Assembly (NCBI GenBank): GCA_937895825.1
Contig: CALBKP010000082.1
Location: 1 to 40,460 of the forward strand
Direction of reading: 5' to 3'
Length of the DNA: 40,460 nucleotides
Origin: an uncultured Alistipes sp.
Lineage (GTDB): Bacteria; Bacteroidota; Bacteroidia; Bacteroidales; Rikenellaceae
Part shown: in pieces, positions 1 through 8,348 of the stretch
How positions within the stretch are numbered: the stretch's first letter is position 1
How the letters are laid out: each line of letters starts with the position of its first letter
The notes under the pieces: generated by a model
Seen by the model: the letters and a program-made list of their open reading frames with translations, nothing else
What the model was told of the DNA's origin: nothing
Database searches by the model: none
Translations under genes and position numbers: made by a program

Positions 1-451
1 CGAACTTAAGGCCGCGTACGACTATATGGTACAGCTGTGGGGAGAGTTTGATTGTGATCTTATCCGCATCGTCGATGTCGAGCTATCGTCACAGAAGATT
101 GCGGGCGTGCGCATACCTATATTAGATAATATAGTCTATGAGGAGAAGGCTTATGACCTATTCTCTGCCCCGGTTTGGTATGCCGAGGGTATAAGAGTTC
201 TTAAGCAGATGTCTCGTCTCGGCATTGAGTTCGAGGTTTACAACCGCAAGATGGAACTCTTGGACTATGCGCGACGCAAAACTACTCAGAAGGTAAACCT
301 CTACGAGAAGGTTCAGATTCCCGGTTATGAGGATGCCATACGTAAGATTAAGCGATTTATGGAGGACGAGGAGAACCTCAGTAAGTCGGCACAGAAGATC
401 GTTAAAACTCGTCAGGCGCAAGCCGAGGCTATGGAGGAGCCTAACGTATGA
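1..451 (+). CDS. atpD: V/A-type ATP synthase subunit D (3' part)
   Basis: Central-stalk subunit of a V/A-type ATPase, which turns with the membrane ring and couples it to the A3B3 head. The reading frame is open from base 2, so the gene begins upstream of the window and only about the last 149 residues are visible. The C-terminal stretch with KTTQKVNLYEKVQIPGYEDA followed by an IRKIKRFMEDEENLSK helix is the typical conserved end of the family, a long alpha-helical coiled coil. An internal ATG at 26 is not the real start. The stop overlaps the next start (ATGA at 448-451), so translation is probably coupled to subunit I. Subunits A, B, E and others are not in the window and are expected upstream. 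Confidence 0.92.
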   Translation, partial: ELKAAYDYMVQLWGEFDCDLIRIVDVELSSQKIAGVRIPILDNIVYEEKAYDLFSAPVWYAEGIRVLKQMSRLGIEFEVYNRKMELLDYARRKTTQKVNLYEKVQIPGYEDAIRKIKRFMEDEENLSKSAQKIVKTRQAQAEAMEEPNV

Positions 452-2304
452 TCAGTAAAATGATTCGCTATGACATCGTGCTCTATGCTGGTGAGCAGGA
501 GCGCTTTGTGAACGAGCTTCGCGAGCTCGGCTTGGTTGATATCACAACTACTGGCTGGGAGCCTTCGGAGCGCGATCGTGGCCTACTTATGGAGATTGAG
601 TCGCACAATAAGGCTCTCGAGGCGCTTGCTGCGTTTGCTAAGTCGGAGAACTATCAGGCTGATGCTAAGCCTTATGCTACGGGTGCAGAGGCTTATGCTA
701 AGTATGATGAGGCTCGCGAGAAGCGTCAGCAATTGCAGCAGGAGGTTGCACGCTTGCGTAAGCTCGCGGACGATGTAGCTCCATGGGGTTGCTACTCGGC
801 AGAGGATATCGAGCGTCTTGCACGTCGTGGTATCACTTTACGTTTCTTCATGTCGCAGCATGCGGCTTATGAGAAACTTATGGAGGAGCCTATCGAGGGT
901 GTTACGATTGCGGAGATCTGTCGTACGGCATCTACTGTATACTTTGCTGCAATCATTACTGATGGCTCGCAAGTTATCGTTGATGGTCAGGAGGTTCGTC
1001 TTCCAGAGAAGGATAGCCGCGCACTGCTTGCCGAGGTTGATGCTTTGCTTGCAGAGGATAAGGCTATTGATGAGGTGTTCTCACGTGCAGTGGCATCAAA
1101 AGAGCTCATCGAGGATGAGTGCGCTAAGCATAAGGAGCAGCTTCAGGGTCTTAAGGTTGATGCTACGGCTGGTCGCGAGGCTGATGGTGAACTCCTCATT
1201 CTTGAGGGTTGGGCTGAGGCTGACACTGCAGAGAAGGTTGACAAGATGCTTGAGGAGTATCCCTACTTGGTATTCGAGCGTCGTGATGCAACCATCGATG
1301 ATGAGGCTCCCGTAAAGCTTAAGAACAATAAGTTTGCACGTCTGTTTGAGCTTATCGGTTCGATGTACGCGCTGCCTAAGTATGGAACGTTAGACCTCAC
1401 GGCTATATTCGGTCCATTCTACATGTTGTTCTTCGCAATATGTTTGAACGATGCAGGCTATGGTGCAGTGCTGTTGGCATTGGGTTTGGCACTTTTGAAG
1501 AAGGGTGGCCCTAAGCTCCGTCAGGCTGCTTGGCTCTCTATCGTGTGTGCTTCGGCAACGATTATCTTCGGTACATATACTGGTTCGTTGTTTGGTATGA
1601 GCATTCCCGAGTTGTTGGGATACGAGGCCGGCGAGCCTACGCCATTCCTTGACTTCCCCAACCAGTTCTTCTCTATAGCTTTGGCTATTGGTGTTGTACA
1701 GATCTTGATAGGTATGGCTATAAACCTCTATATGCAGACTAAGCTCTTCGGTTTTACCTCTACGTTTGGTCTGCTTGGATGGTTCATTATCCTACTTTCG
1801 GGCTCTATCGCCATTGGTCTCCCGATGTTTGACTTGGGTATCCCTGGTTTCGATGCGTCGTCGCCTATCTTCTATGGTTGTGTTGGCGTTGGAGCATTCT
1901 TGATGCTTGTTTTGAACAATATCAAGCGTAACCCGCTCATTAACATTGGTGCGGGTCTCTGGGATGCATATAACAACATCACCGGCTTGTTGAGCGATGT
2001 ATTGAGCTACATCCGTCTGTTTGCCATTGGTCTATCGGGTGGCGTGTTGGCTCAGGTGTTCAACTCGTTGGCTATGGGCCTTTCTGGCTTGTCGGAGGGT
2101 ATCGGTGATTCAGCTTGGTATGTTGTTGCGTTGCAGATTGTTGCTGCCAGCATCATCCTTATCATCGGCCACGGCATCAACCTCTTTATGTCGGCCATAT
2201 CGTCATTCGTTCACCCTATGCGTTTGACCTTCGTCGAGTTTTATAAAAATGCAGGTTTCGAGATGGGACAGCGTATCTTCGACCCTGTGCGTAAGATGAA
2301 ATAA
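448..2304 (+). CDS. atpI: V/A-type ATP synthase subunit I (a-subunit homologue)
   Basis: Membrane stator subunit that provides the ion half-channels against the K ring. The 618 residues split into a cytoplasmic, charged, helical N-terminal half (about 1-310, with Glu/Lys-rich coiled-coil stretches) and a hydrophobic C-terminal half with about seven or eight membrane segments starting near residue 325. The essential stator arginine is visible at R523 in the motif LSYIRLFAIGLSGG. The length fits the family (600-660). It overlaps the D gene by 4 nt and is followed 40 nt later by the K gene, the usual Bacteroidetes order D-I-K. The predicted start at 448 follows from the ATGA overlap. Confidence 0.95.
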   Translation: MISKMIRYDIVLYAGEQERFVNELRELGLVDITTTGWEPSERDRGLLMEIESHNKALEALAAFAKSENYQADAKPYATGAEAYAKYDEAREKRQQLQQEVARLRKLADDVAPWGCYSAEDIERLARRGITLRFFMSQHAAYEKLMEEPIEGVTIAEICRTASTVYFAAIITDGSQVIVDGQEVRLPEKDSRALLAEVDALLAEDKAIDEVFSRAVASKELIEDECAKHKEQLQGLKVDATAGREADGELLILEGWAEADTAEKVDKMLEEYPYLVFERRDATIDDEAPVKLKNNKFARLFELIGSMYALPKYGTLDLTAIFGPFYMLFFAICLNDAGYGAVLLALGLALLKKGGPKLRQAAWLSIVCASATIIFGTYTGSLFGMSIPELLGYEAGEPTPFLDFPNQFFSIALAIGVVQILIGMAINLYMQTKLFGFTSTFGLLGWFIILLSGSIAIGLPMFDLGIPGFDASSPIFYGCVGVGAFLMLVLNNIKRNPLINIGAGLWDAYNNITGLLSDVLSYIRLFAIGLSGGVLAQVFNSLAMGLSGLSEGIGDSAWYVVALQIVAASIILIIGHGINLFMSAISSFVHPMRLTFVEFYKNAGFEMGQRIFDPVRKMK

Positions 2305-2344
2305 GTAAACAAATAATAATTAACAATTTAAAACTTTAACAATT

Positions 2345-2800
2345 ATGAATGCAGGATTAATTTTGGCTTATTTGGGCGTTGTCCTAATGGTAGGTGTATC
2401 AGGTTTGGCTTCAGCCGTTGCAACAGCACGTTGCGGTATGGCAGCAGTAGGTGCTTTGAAGAAGAATAGCGGCGCCTTCGGTAGCTATATGATTCTCTCG
2501 GCTCTTCCCGGTTCTCAGGGTCTCTACGGTTTCGTAGGTTACTTTATGGTTAGCGGTCTCATCTCTGCTGAGATGCCTATGCTTACAGCTGTTGGTATCT
2601 TTGGTGCTGGTTTGTTGATGGCTATCGTTTGTTTGTCATCTGCTTTGTTCCAGGCCAAGGTTTGTGCTAATGGTATTGCCGCTATCGGTAATGGTAACGA
2701 CGTTATGGGTAAGACTCTTATCCTCGCCGCTTTCCCCGAGCTCTACGCTATCTTGGGTGTTGCTGCAACATTCCTTATCTCGTCAGCTATTGCATACTAA
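2345..2800 (+). CDS. atpK: V/A-type ATP synthase subunit K (proteolipid ring)
   Basis: Proteolipid forming the rotor ring. At 151 residues it is the duplicated, four-helix form, like NtpK of Enterococcus hirae rather than the short two-helix type. With a constant offset of 7 residues, every Na+-binding position I recall for NtpK is matched: L54, S57 (Thr in NtpK), Q58, Y61 in the LPGSQGLYGF turn, Q103 in helix 3 and the carboxylate E132 in AAFPELYAILG of helix 4. Sodium as the coupling ion is therefore likely, although this is inferred from residues only. It is the last gene of the operon and is followed by a strong hairpin at 2843-2887. Confidence 0.94.
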   Translation: MNAGLILAYLGVVLMVGVSGLASAVATARCGMAAVGALKKNSGAFGSYMILSALPGSQGLYGFVGYFMVSGLISAEMPMLTAVGIFGAGLLMAIVCLSSALFQAKVCANGIAAIGNGNDVMGKTLILAAFPELYAILGVAATFLISSAIAY

Positions 2801-2895
2801 TTTCTTGTGATATTGGCGCGTTGGCGTCATATCCCTAAGAGTAGACCACCACGGGCTGTACGTTTAAGTACTATCCCGTGGTGGTCTCTCTTGTA
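2801..2895. terminator. Convergent-region hairpin element, copy 1
   Basis: Directly after the TAA of atpK comes a segment shared with 14931-15020 and 36417-36505. It ends in a hairpin with a perfect 13-bp outer stem (2843-2855 with 2875-2887, AGACCACCACGGG / CCCGTGGTGGTCT). The tip is GGGCTGTAC...GTACTATCCC, which forms an inner GTAC/GTAC helix after a small internal loop. A TCTCTTGT stretch follows. It sits between the ends of atpK and ruvB, so termination from the left is likely. Confidence 0.75.
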
Positions 2896-2946
2896 ATGTA
2901 ACACTATCTCACCACTCTGCTTTGGTTGATTAGGGTAATTAATGAA

Positions 2947-2984
2947 ATTAGGGAGTTTAAAGATTATGCTTTAGACTCCCTAAT
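2947..2984 (-). terminator. Intrinsic terminator of ruvB
   Basis: Inverted repeat with 16-bp arms (2947-2962 and 2969-2984, one G-T wobble) and the six-base loop ATTATG. Read on the minus strand it lies about 35 nt beyond the ruvB stop and is followed by TTTCATTAATT. The sequence TAAATTCCCTAAT at 2999-3011 recurs at 15034-15046, in both cases between the shared hairpin element and the end of a minus-strand gene. Confidence 0.65.
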
Positions 2985-3020
2985 ATCCTTAAAATCTCTA
3001 AATTCCCTAATTTCGCGCCC

Positions 3021-4037
3021 TTAGAACAGTGACTGCTCCTCTGTAGACCCATATACATAGCCGAGGTGCTTGTATGCCAACTCCGTAGCCTCGCGACCGC
3101 GTGGTGTGCGCTTGAGGAATCCCTCCTTTATGAGGAATGGCTCGTATACCTCCTCGATTGTTCCGGCCTCCTCACTCACGGCCGTAGCCACGGTGTTAAG
3201 ACCTACCGGGCCACCGTTGAACTTCTCGATGATGGTGGCAAGAATCTTATTGTCCATCTGGTCTAAACCGCGCGAGTCGATATTGAGTGCCGCAAGTGCC
3301 ACGCGCGTGATGTCTACGTCGATATGTCCCTCGCCCTCAACCATCGCAAAGTCGCGCACGCGGCGCAGTAGGGCATTGGCAATACGAGGCGTACCGCGAG
3401 AGCGTAGTGCAATCTCAAGGGCCGCATCGTCGTCAATCGAGATGTCGAGTATCGAGGCCGAACGTTTCACGATACCAGCCAATACAGGAGCATCGTAATA
3501 CTCCAAGTGGCACTGAATACCGAAGCGGGCACGTAGGGGCGAGGTTAAAAGACCGCTACGTGTCGTTGCACCAACCAATGTGAAAGGTGCTAACTCAATC
3601 TGAATAGAACGAGCGGCAGGCCCCTTGTCCAATACGATATCGATTTTGTAGTCCTCCATTGCCGAGTAAAGATACTCCTCGACTATGGGGCTTAGACGGT
3701 GTATCTCGTCGATAAAGAGCACGTCGCCAGGGTTAAGATTTGTAAGCAAGCCTGCAAGGTCGCCAGGTTTGTCAAGCACAGGTCCCGACGTTACTCGCAA
3801 CTGTGCCCCCATCTCGTTGGCGATGATGTTTGCTAATGTTGTCTTACCCAATCCCGGAGGGCCGTGCAGGAGTACGTGGTCTAGCGAGTCACCACGCATA
3901 AGCGCCGCCTTGATAAATATCTTGAGGTTGGCGACAATCTTGTCCTGACCTGCAAAGCTTTGCAGGGCTTGTGGGCGTATGCGCCCCTCGAACTCCTTGT
4001 CGATCTCAATATTTCGCATGTTTCTATCTACTCCCAT
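3021..4037 (-). CDS. ruvB: Holliday junction branch migration helicase RuvB
   Basis: AAA+ motor that, with RuvA, drives branch migration of Holliday junctions in recombination repair. Walker A (HGPPGLGKTT), Walker B (VLFIDEIHR), the sensor/arginine-finger region GATTRSGLLTSPLRARFG and the winged-helix C-terminus (EPFLIKEGFLKRTPRGR) are all present and in the usual order. The frame is open up to 4094, but a good promoter -7 box lies at 4064-4071, inside that extension, so the first ATG cannot be used from this promoter. The ATG at 4037 (338 residues) or the one at 4019 (332 residues) fits the normal RuvB length. No ruvA or ruvC is next to it in the window. Confidence 0.96.
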   Translation of the reverse strand: MGVDRNMRNIEIDKEFEGRIRPQALQSFAGQDKIVANLKIFIKAALMRGDSLDHVLLHGPPGLGKTTLANIIANEMGAQLRVTSGPVLDKPGDLAGLLTNLNPGDVLFIDEIHRLSPIVEEYLYSAMEDYKIDIVLDKGPAARSIQIELAPFTLVGATTRSGLLTSPLRARFGIQCHLEYYDAPVLAGIVKRSASILDISIDDDAALEIALRSRGTPRIANALLRRVRDFAMVEGEGHIDVDITRVALAALNIDSRGLDQMDNKILATIIEKFNGGPVGLNTVATAVSEEAGTIEEVYEPFLIKEGFLKRTPRGREATELAYKHLGYVYGSTEEQSLF

Positions 4038-4063
4038 AATGGAATGATTATATTCTTTTTTTG

Positions 4064-4094
4064 CAAAGATAATCTTTTCGTGCGAAATTAACAA
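4064..4094 (-). promoter_or_regulatory. ruvB promoter (Bacteroidetes type)
   Basis: On the minus strand there is TATCTTTG (plus 4064-4071), preceded after exactly 20 nt by TTG. This matches the TTG-N19-21-TAnnTTTG promoter of Bacteroidetes. Transcription should begin near 4058, about 20 nt before the ATG at 4037. This decides the start codon. Confidence 0.75.
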
Positions 4095-4219
4095 TACCTT
4101 GAGAAATTGAGAACGATTTTATGATTGTTATCACGTAGTGATAATCGCGACATATGTTTCATTAAGATTAAGATTAAATTAAATGTTGATTTATATTTTT
4201 TTCTTTTCAATTTATGTAG

Positions 4220-4332
4220 TACCTTTGTCCGTGCCTGAATGTCCGTTATTGGATATGAGGGCGAAATGATGATGTAATTAATTAAAATTTAATTATTAAC
4301 ATTTTTTACAAACTATTTAAAAACAACACATT
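4220..4332 (+). promoter_or_regulatory. Promoter and about 100-nt AT-rich leader of the surface lipoprotein operon
   Basis: TACCTTTG at 4220-4227 is a consensus -7 box; I see no clear -33 box at the right spacing. It would give a leader of about 100 nt to the ATG at 4333. The second half of the leader is very AT-rich (TTAATTAAAATTTAATTATT region), the usual kind of upstream sequence for strongly translated Bacteroidetes genes that lack a Shine-Dalgarno site. Confidence 0.65.
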
Positions 4333-7300
4333 ATGGTAAACAAACTTTTCAAGTCCATCTTTGCTGTTGCAACAATCCTGGGTTCTGCACTCGGTTTTGT
4401 GGCATGTGAGGAGAAGGGTGAGGATTTGGTTGGCAATCCTACTGTGGAGGTTTCGGCCGCTACGCTGAACTTTACAAACCAGGAGGGTAGCCAGACTGTT
4501 GACGTAACCTCAAACGCAGAATGGAAGGTGGAGAATGGTGCCGATTGGGTCACTGTAACCCCCGCAGCTGGCAAGGGCGATGCTACTATCACTATCGCTG
4601 TTGCTATGAATGACACAGGTGCTATCCGTGAGGCTGTCATCAAGGTTCACGCACAGCATCCATCGTATGGTAACTTTGACACAAAGAAGATTACCGTATC
4701 GCAGTCAGCCACCGAGGAGCCTACCGTCGAGGAGGTACTTCTCTATGGCGATAACTTCGATGGCGAGGAGGCTACAAAGACCTATGGTTCGGGTTCATCG
4801 TGGCCCTATATCGATCAGTTCCCTCAGTTTGCTAATCCCGAGGGCCCTGCTTCAGAGAACGTAACATACACAGGTTCTGGTGTGTCGGTACGTGCTAACT
4901 CTACTTCGAACAGTAGCTACTCGGACTACGCTGGTTCTGGCTCGAACAACATTTTCTTTGGTGCTAACGCTTACTTCCAGGTAAACGGCATCGCGCTCGA
5001 CGCATCGCAGGCAAGCTACAAGCTCACTTTCGGTTCGGAGAAGTATTCGCAGGATGGCGACAGCATCTTCAAGAACTCTGAGTTCCACGTAATGCTCTCG
5101 ATGGATGGTTACGGCTGGTCGGAGATTGAGTACACATTTGCTGGTACTGAGGGTGGTCGTTGGAATGTTGCAACCGCTGAGTTCACACTCACCGAGGTTC
5201 CCGAGACTATCTACATTAAGTTCAACGCAAACGTTGCAAGCGTTTATCGCCTCGACGATGTTAAGCTCTTCGTAGGCAATGGTGGTCAGCAGGTAACGCT
5301 TACTCCCGGCGAGGCTCCCAAGCCCGCAGAGGAGGGTACTATCGCTGCAGCTATTGAGGCTGCTGATGGCACGTCAGTAAAGGTTAACGAGGCTACGGTT
5401 ATCGCTATCTACAACCGCGGCTTCTTGATGGAGGATGCTACTGGTAAGCTCCTTGTTTATACCAACGCCACTGCTACCGTGAAGATTGGCGCAAAGGTAT
5501 CTGTCGAGGGTACTGTAACGACTTATGGCGGCTTCAAGCAGTTTGCTGCCGTTAAGGACTCAAGCGACGCTTACGGTCCCGCTCCCGAGGTTACTGTTAT
5601 CTCTGAGGGCTCGTTCACTCAGCCCACGCCCGAGAAGTTGGACGGTGCTGCAATGGATGCCTACCTTCTCTCTCCCGTAATCAAGTATGTTGAGTATACC
5701 GGCATCTTGACTATCAGCGGCTCATACTACAACGTTACTGTCCCTGGCGCACAGACTGCTGTTGGTTCAATCTCATATCCTATCGCTGGCACGGTTGACG
5801 CTGCCGATGGTCAGGAGATCGTAGTTCGTGGTTACACTATTGGTGTAAGCAGCTCGAAGTACGTGAACACTATGCTTGTTGAGTGTACGGCTCAGGGTGA
5901 GGCTCCCGAGATTGAGGTTAAGAAGGTGACTATCGCCGAGTTCTTGGCTGCTGCCGAGGACAACACTTGGTACGAGCTCACGGGCGTTATCGGTGAGGTT
6001 AAGAATGACAACTACGGTAACTTCTATATGAGTGATGATACTGCTACAACCTACGTTTATGGTCTCTATGACGAGAGCGGCAATAAGGTGTTTACATCGC
6101 TTGGTCTTAAGACGGGTGATACTATCACGCTCCGTGGCCGTCGTTCATCGCACAACGATGAGCCTCAGGTAGGTAGCGCGATCTACATCTCGCACGTTGC
6201 AGGTGAGGGTGGCCAGACTCCCGAACCTCCTGTAACCGAGGGTGTTTACGCTTCTGATGCTGCGTTCGTATGCGCAAAAGACGACTCTGCAAATGCAGTT
6301 TTCGGTCTTGGCGAGACTACCATCAATGGCAATGCTGCTACCGGTTTCAAACTCGGTACAAGTAAGAAGAGCGGTTACTTTAAGTCATCGGCTGTTGGTG
6401 TTGATGGTGACAAGTACCTCAATTTGTATGCTGTTGCTTGGAAGGGCAAGAGCGCAACTCTCTACTTCCGTGTTGATGGTGGTGCTGCTCAGTCTTTGAC
6501 CCTCGCTGCTAACGATGGTGCTACAAATAATCCTCCATACGATGCTTTAAAGTTTGCTGACTCTGACCACTACTCAGTAAAGCTCACTGGCTTGAAGTCA
6601 ACCTCTACTATCGAGTTCTCGACCGACGCTTCATTCTCTGTTGTTACGAATGAGACAAGCGGCCGTGCTATCGTTTGCGGTGTTAAGCTTACAGACGAGC
6701 CTCTTGGCAATCAGGGCGGTGGCACTACTCCCGAGCCAGAGCCATCAGTTGTTAAGGCTACCGTAGCAGAGTTCTTGGCTGCTGCTGAGGATTCTACAAT
6801 CTACGAGCTTACTGGTGAGATTACACGTATGTACCGTGAGGATAACCCCAACGATACTCTCTACGGTAACTTCTACCTTAAGGATGCTACTGGCGAGGTA
6901 CTCATCTATGGTCTTATGGACAAGGATGGCAACAAGTATTGGGAAACTTCGGGTGTGAAGATTGGCGATACTATCACCGTCCAGACAATCCGTACCTCAT
7001 TCAACGGTACTCCTCAGGGTAAGAACGCAACCTATATCTCTCATACGTCTGGCAGCGGCGAGACTCCCGAGCCTACACCTGGCGATGTTGTAACAATCGC
7101 ATCGGTATTGGCTCTTGGTGAGGGTGCTACAATCAATGGCACTATTGAGGCTACGGTTGTATCTAACTACGAGCTCAACAACCTCACCTCGAAGAAGGGT
7201 ATGTACGTTCAGGACGAGACTGGCGCTTTGCAGTTCTACCTTGGTGCTAACCACGAGTTCGCTTTCGGTACAAAGGTTAAGATTGACCTTACCGGTGCAA

Positions 7301-8253
7301 CGCTCGCCTCATACAATGGTGCTGTTCAGGTTAGTGGTCTTGCTTTGGATAAGATTACTGTCGTATCTACTGGTAATACCGTGACTGCTAAGACCGTATC
7401 AATGGCAGACTTCCTCGCTAACAAGTATGAGGGTCAGTACATCGCCCTTGATGGCGTTCAGGTTGCTGATGCAGACCTCTCTAAGACTTGGGTAATGGAT
7501 GGCAAGCATACCTCGATTGCTATTGAGGATGCTGCTGGCAACAGCTTCGTTGTATTCTCATCGAAGTATGCATCTTACGGTGCAGAGACCGTAGCTCAGG
7601 GTTCTGGTACGTTGAAGGGTATCTCGTCGATCAACAACGGTAACTTGCAGATTATCTTTGCTCAGTCTTCTGACTACGCTGGCTTGACTGGTAACCGTTT
7701 GGGTGATGCTGGTGGCCAGGAGCCCGAGGACCCCGTAACTCCCGAGGGTTACGCTGGTCGTGACGACTTCAATACTATTGATTGGAACTCATCTTACACT
7801 GCTCGTCAGTCAACCGCTGGCTGGGTAGGTGAGTACTGCGCCGTTCAGTCGGGTGGTGCTAATGATGCAAACCCTGTATTTAACTCATTGCTTGGCGCTG
7901 ATGAGAACACTCGTGCTTGGGTTATCAACGGAAGGACATCGCAGGTGGGTAAGATCACTTCACCTGTTATCTCAACAGGTTGTGGTACACTTACATTTAA
8001 CTATGGTATCGCTTTTAGTGAGAAGAATGGTTACGACTTCAATGTGGATATCGTTCAGAATGGCGAGGTTGTTAAGACCTTCAATGTCGTAAATGCAGAC
8101 AATACCAAGTTTGGTAAGTTTACTTTCTCGGAGGAGGTAAATGTTGCTGGCGACTTCCAGATTGTCATCACCAACAACTGTCCATCTGCTAATCCAGATA
8201 GTAACAAGGATCGTTACTCAATCTGGGATATTATGTGGACAGCACATAACTAA
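4333..8253 (+). CDS. Large multidomain surface lipoprotein (BACON plus tandem OB-like/DUF5689-like domains)
   Basis: A 1306-residue exported lipoprotein. A signal peptide ends at lipobox cysteine C25, followed by EEKGED, an acidic stretch that fits the Bacteroidetes surface-export signal. Domains, by eye: BACON-like about 36-125; a jelly-roll/choice-of-anchor-like module about 133-317; OB-like beta modules about 334-520; a module with VTIAEFLAAAED about 530-625; a second jelly-roll-like module about 635-790; a duplicate TVAEFLAAAED module about 806-905; a DUF5689-like double module about 917-1125; and a C-terminal choice-of-anchor J-like module about 1137-1306. Pro/Glu/Gly linkers separate the modules. 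There is no catalytic motif I recognise, so I infer a ligand-binding role, possibly nucleic acid given the two nuclease genes that follow. Codon use is strongly biased, suggesting high expression. Confidence 0.8.
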   Translation: MVNKLFKSIFAVATILGSALGFVACEEKGEDLVGNPTVEVSAATLNFTNQEGSQTVDVTSNAEWKVENGADWVTVTPAAGKGDATITIAVAMNDTGAIREAVIKVHAQHPSYGNFDTKKITVSQSATEEPTVEEVLLYGDNFDGEEATKTYGSGSSWPYIDQFPQFANPEGPASENVTYTGSGVSVRANSTSNSSYSDYAGSGSNNIFFGANAYFQVNGIALDASQASYKLTFGSEKYSQDGDSIFKNSEFHVMLSMDGYGWSEIEYTFAGTEGGRWNVATAEFTLTEVPETIYIKFNANVASVYRLDDVKLFVGNGGQQVTLTPGEAPKPAEEGTIAAAIEAADGTSVKVNEATVIAIYNRGFLMEDATGKLLVYTNATATVKIGAKVSVEGTVTTYGGFKQFAAVKDSSDAYGPAPEVTVISEGSFTQPTPEKLDGAAMDAYLLSPVIKYVEYTGILTISGSYYNVTVPGAQTAVGSISYPIAGTVDAADGQEIVVRGYTIGVSSSKYVNTMLVECTAQGEAPEIEVKKVTIAEFLAAAEDNTWYELTGVIGEVKNDNYGNFYMSDDTATTYVYGLYDESGNKVFTSLGLKTGDTITLRGRRSSHNDEPQVGSAIYISHVAGEGGQTPEPPVTEGVYASDAAFVCAKDDSANAVFGLGETTINGNAATGFKLGTSKKSGYFKSSAVGVDGDKYLNLYAVAWKGKSATLYFRVDGGAAQSLTLAANDGATNNPPYDALKFADSDHYSVKLTGLKSTSTIEFSTDASFSVVTNETSGRAIVCGVKLTDEPLGNQGGGTTPEPEPSVVKATVAEFLAAAEDSTIYELTGEITRMYREDNPNDTLYGNFYLKDATGEVLIYGLMDKDGNKYWETSGVKIGDTITVQTIRTSFNGTPQGKNATYISHTSGSGETPEPTPGDVVTIASVLALGEGATINGTIEATVVSNYELNNLTSKKGMYVQDETGALQFYLGANHEFAFGTKVKIDLTGATLASYNGAVQVSGLALDKITVVSTGNTVTAKTVSMADFLANKYEGQYIALDGVQVADADLSKTWVMDGKHTSIAIEDAAGNSFVVFSSKYASYGAETVAQGSGTLKGISSINNGNLQIIFAQSSDYAGLTGNRLGDAGGQEPEDPVTPEGYAGRDDFNTIDWNSSYTARQSTAGWVGEYCAVQSGGANDANPVFNSLLGADENTRAWVINGRTSQVGKITSPVISTGCGTLTFNYGIAFSEKNGYDFNVDIVQNGEVVKTFNVVNADNTKFGKFTFSEEVNVAGDFQIVITNNCPSANPDSNKDRYSIWDIMWTAHN

Positions 8254-8264
8254 TCTCAAATAAA

Positions 8265-8320
8265 CTCTTTCGCCTTAAACCTCGGGTGGGGTAGTCCCTG
8301 CCCGAGGTATGGCGAGAGAA
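8265..8320 (+). terminator. Nested hairpin between first and second gene of the locus
   Basis: Outer arms CTCTTTCGCC (8265-8274) and GGCGAGAGAA (8311-8320) enclose inner arms CCTCGGG (8280-8286) and CCCGAGG (8301-8307). It is followed by TTTAG, which is too poor in T for a strong terminator. It may partly terminate, or protect the transcript of the large lipoprotein gene so that it is made in excess over the genes downstream. Confidence 0.5.
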
Positions 8321-8348
8321 TTTAGTCTACAAAAACAAATATATTAAG

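Noticed and set aside
2999..3011. Shared 13-mer TAAATTCCCTAAT at 2999 and 15034 as a separate repeat family
   Set aside because: Too short and AT-rich to claim on two copies; kept only as a note beside the hairpin elements.
4038..4094. Upstream extension of the ruvB frame
   Set aside because: It contains the promoter -7 box and exceeds the usual RuvB length.
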